From positions 22,461,116 to 22,525,115 of the forward strand of contig NC_067196.1 in the NCBI RefSeq assembly GCF_000699445.3: a stretch of 64,000 nucleotides of DNA, in the 5' to 3' direction. The DNA is from Schistosoma haematobium. Lineage: Eukaryota > Platyhelminthes > Trematoda > Strigeidida > Schistosomatidae. The position numbers and the translations under genes are program-made. Numbering within the stretch: position 1 is the first letter of the stretch; every line of letters begins with the position of its first letter. Below, piece after piece: positions 62,831 to 64,000 of this stretch. The notes under the pieces are model-generated. The model had not been told where the DNA came from and searched no databases. It saw only the letters and a list, made by a program, of their open reading frames with translations.

Positions 62831-63625
62831 TCAGAGTCCAGACAGGTACTGCAAATCACGCCAGCAGTAGCTGACCGCGATGTGATCAACGTGAATCCAG
62901 GCTTGAGATGCAGAGGGAGGACGCCAGGTGGCGTATCGGCGATGACTGTGCCGGAAGTTAGTGCTAGCCAGAAACAGGTTGTGGTCTGTGCACAGTTGCA
63001 GTAGACGGTCCCCGTTATCTGTCCTGCAACCAACAACTCCCCATCGGCCACCTAAACGACTCTCTTCTGCGCCTGGACACCCGACCTGAGCATTCAAGTC
63101 TCCGGCTAGTCCTACAATATCTGTCGAACGCACTTTCTGGAGCAGAACAGTTAACTGGTGGTAGAATTCATCCTTGATTGCACCCGAACTGCAAACTGTC
63201 GGGGCATAGGCGGAGATGACGAAAATACATCGTTTCTCACGCCGATTTCTCAATTTGATAGAACTTTCTAATCTAACAACACATAACCGACTGTTAATGG
63301 GGATCCGATCGATCAGCACTGCCTCAGAATTAGTGCTCCGTGTAACATGAACTCCAGCGAAACAAGCCGATGTCACAGGGTGTCCAGATAAACGCGCGTG
63401 AAACAATATTTCCGAAGCAACAAATGGAGAGCGAATTTGTAGTACTTCACCAGAGTCTTGAATACATGACTCGGATAGACAACAAACGTCGATATTAAGA
63501 CTTTCCAAAGACATAGCCAGCCCTATCTGTTGTCCGACCTGCATAAGTGGGCGAACGTTGAAAGCAGCTAGTTTGAATGGTGCACGTGGTTTCCGAAAAA
63601 CAGTATTCGTATTTGGTGGTAACAT
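62831..63625 (-). pseudogene. AP endonuclease of the 61.5-64 kb RTE-like element
   Basis: 264 aa open frame covering most of an exonuclease/endonuclease/phosphatase domain: N-terminal FKLAAFNVRPL, GDLNAQVG in the middle, and WIHVDHIAVSYCWRDLQ near the end. The SDH motif lies just past it. RT is missing downstream, so the element is non-autonomous. Confidence -1.
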
Positions 63626-64000
63626 ACAGTTTTCAACCAGGCAGTGACTCGAGAACGTTTAGATAGAACCGAGTTTCCACCATAGGCGATTTGCTGTATA
63701 AGTCGAAAAATAGGGATGCATGAAGTGGGGATAAAAGAGAGTGAATAAATGACGTAGTAAATAATAAAAATAATGTGCATTGCTTGACTGTTAATGGAAG
63801 CGTGAATAGAATTTTCAGTAAACATCGCCATTTTCATTCTATTTCTGTGTGGGATGTGATAATTCCCGGGTGCCCAAACCAAAGCAGGTGGTTTTCTTAG
63901 GGGACCACACCGCGAGCTTTTGACCTAAAGGTTTGACTCGCAAGGCAGTGGAGCTACGTGACGAAATGCAGTCTCATGTTAGCCGGTGACCAACGATTGG

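Larger units (their letters stand above)
61464..64000 (-). mobile_element. RTE-like retrotransposon (Perere/SR3-like) with internal RT deletion, runs off window
   Basis: On the minus strand, the 5' leader enters at the window edge (63,850-64,000; shared with 12,240-12,400). The endonuclease follows at 63,625-62,831 (FKLAAFNVRPLMQVGQQIG, LSESCIQDSG, AGDLNAQVG, HVDHIAVSYCWR). Most of RT is absent. A C-terminal part follows at 62,320-61,769 (LGHLWRLRDVSLVVKG, ACETWPLRVDDVRRL, RLRWLGHVLRMS). The 3' end has a (TAAA)n tail at 61,464-61,478. It converges on the plus-strand relative ending near 61,300. Confidence -1.

Overview
The window looks like a trematode genome, most probably a Schistosoma-type blood fluke. 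It is AT-rich, has long introns full of short tRNA-derived, hammerhead-related SINEs (SM-alpha-like), RTE-, CR1- and Penelope-like retroelements and a Ty3/gypsy element, and it contains both a 44-nt microexon and a 35-nt intron. The species cannot be fixed from the sequence alone.

Positions 1-34,000 (minus strand) are almost entirely one gene, an LGN/Pins (GPSM2-type) polarity protein. Eleven coding exons could be joined by GT-AG sites with matching phases into one open frame of 3,168 nt (1,055 aa). It has an eight-TPR N-terminal half, a long Asn/Ser/Thr-rich linker with an acidic stretch, and four GoLoco motifs. One exon is only 44 nt long, and skipping it puts a stop codon exactly at the new junction. 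Introns hold degenerate SINEs, RTE fragments, a 90-bp (AT)n tract, and a 485-bp non-autonomous element with an 11-bp target-site duplication. Two RTE fragments 10 kb apart form a perfect 551-bp inverted repeat whose arms lie in the introns either side of exon 7.

Positions 34,000-50,565 are a retroelement graveyard, mostly minus strand. It holds CR1-like fragments (35.6-36.35, 36.8-37.65 and 38.96-40.43 kb), a Penelope-like GIY-YIG fragment (38.25-38.64 kb), a decayed Ty3/gypsy element (42.1-44.7 kb) apparently interrupted by an LTR, and a full-length 3.2-kb RTE element (47,336-50,550) flanked by a perfect 15-bp target-site duplication.

Positions 50,566-64,000 carry two plus-strand gene candidates. 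One is an unrecognised multi-exon gene (51,078-52,621). The other is a convincing ADF/cofilin gene (55,318-55,787) with a 35-nt intron. A CR1-like 3' fragment lies just upstream of the cofilin exons. The last 5 kb holds two related RTE elements converging tail to tail, the second running off the window edge.

Functionally, LGN/Pins links G-alpha-i-GDP to spindle-orientation complexes and ADF/cofilin turns over actin filaments. Nothing in the sequence links the genes as a system. The most interesting structure is the set of features around exons 7-8 of the LGN gene: a frame-deciding microexon, a frame-neutral two-exon cassette, and flanking perfect inverted repeats.
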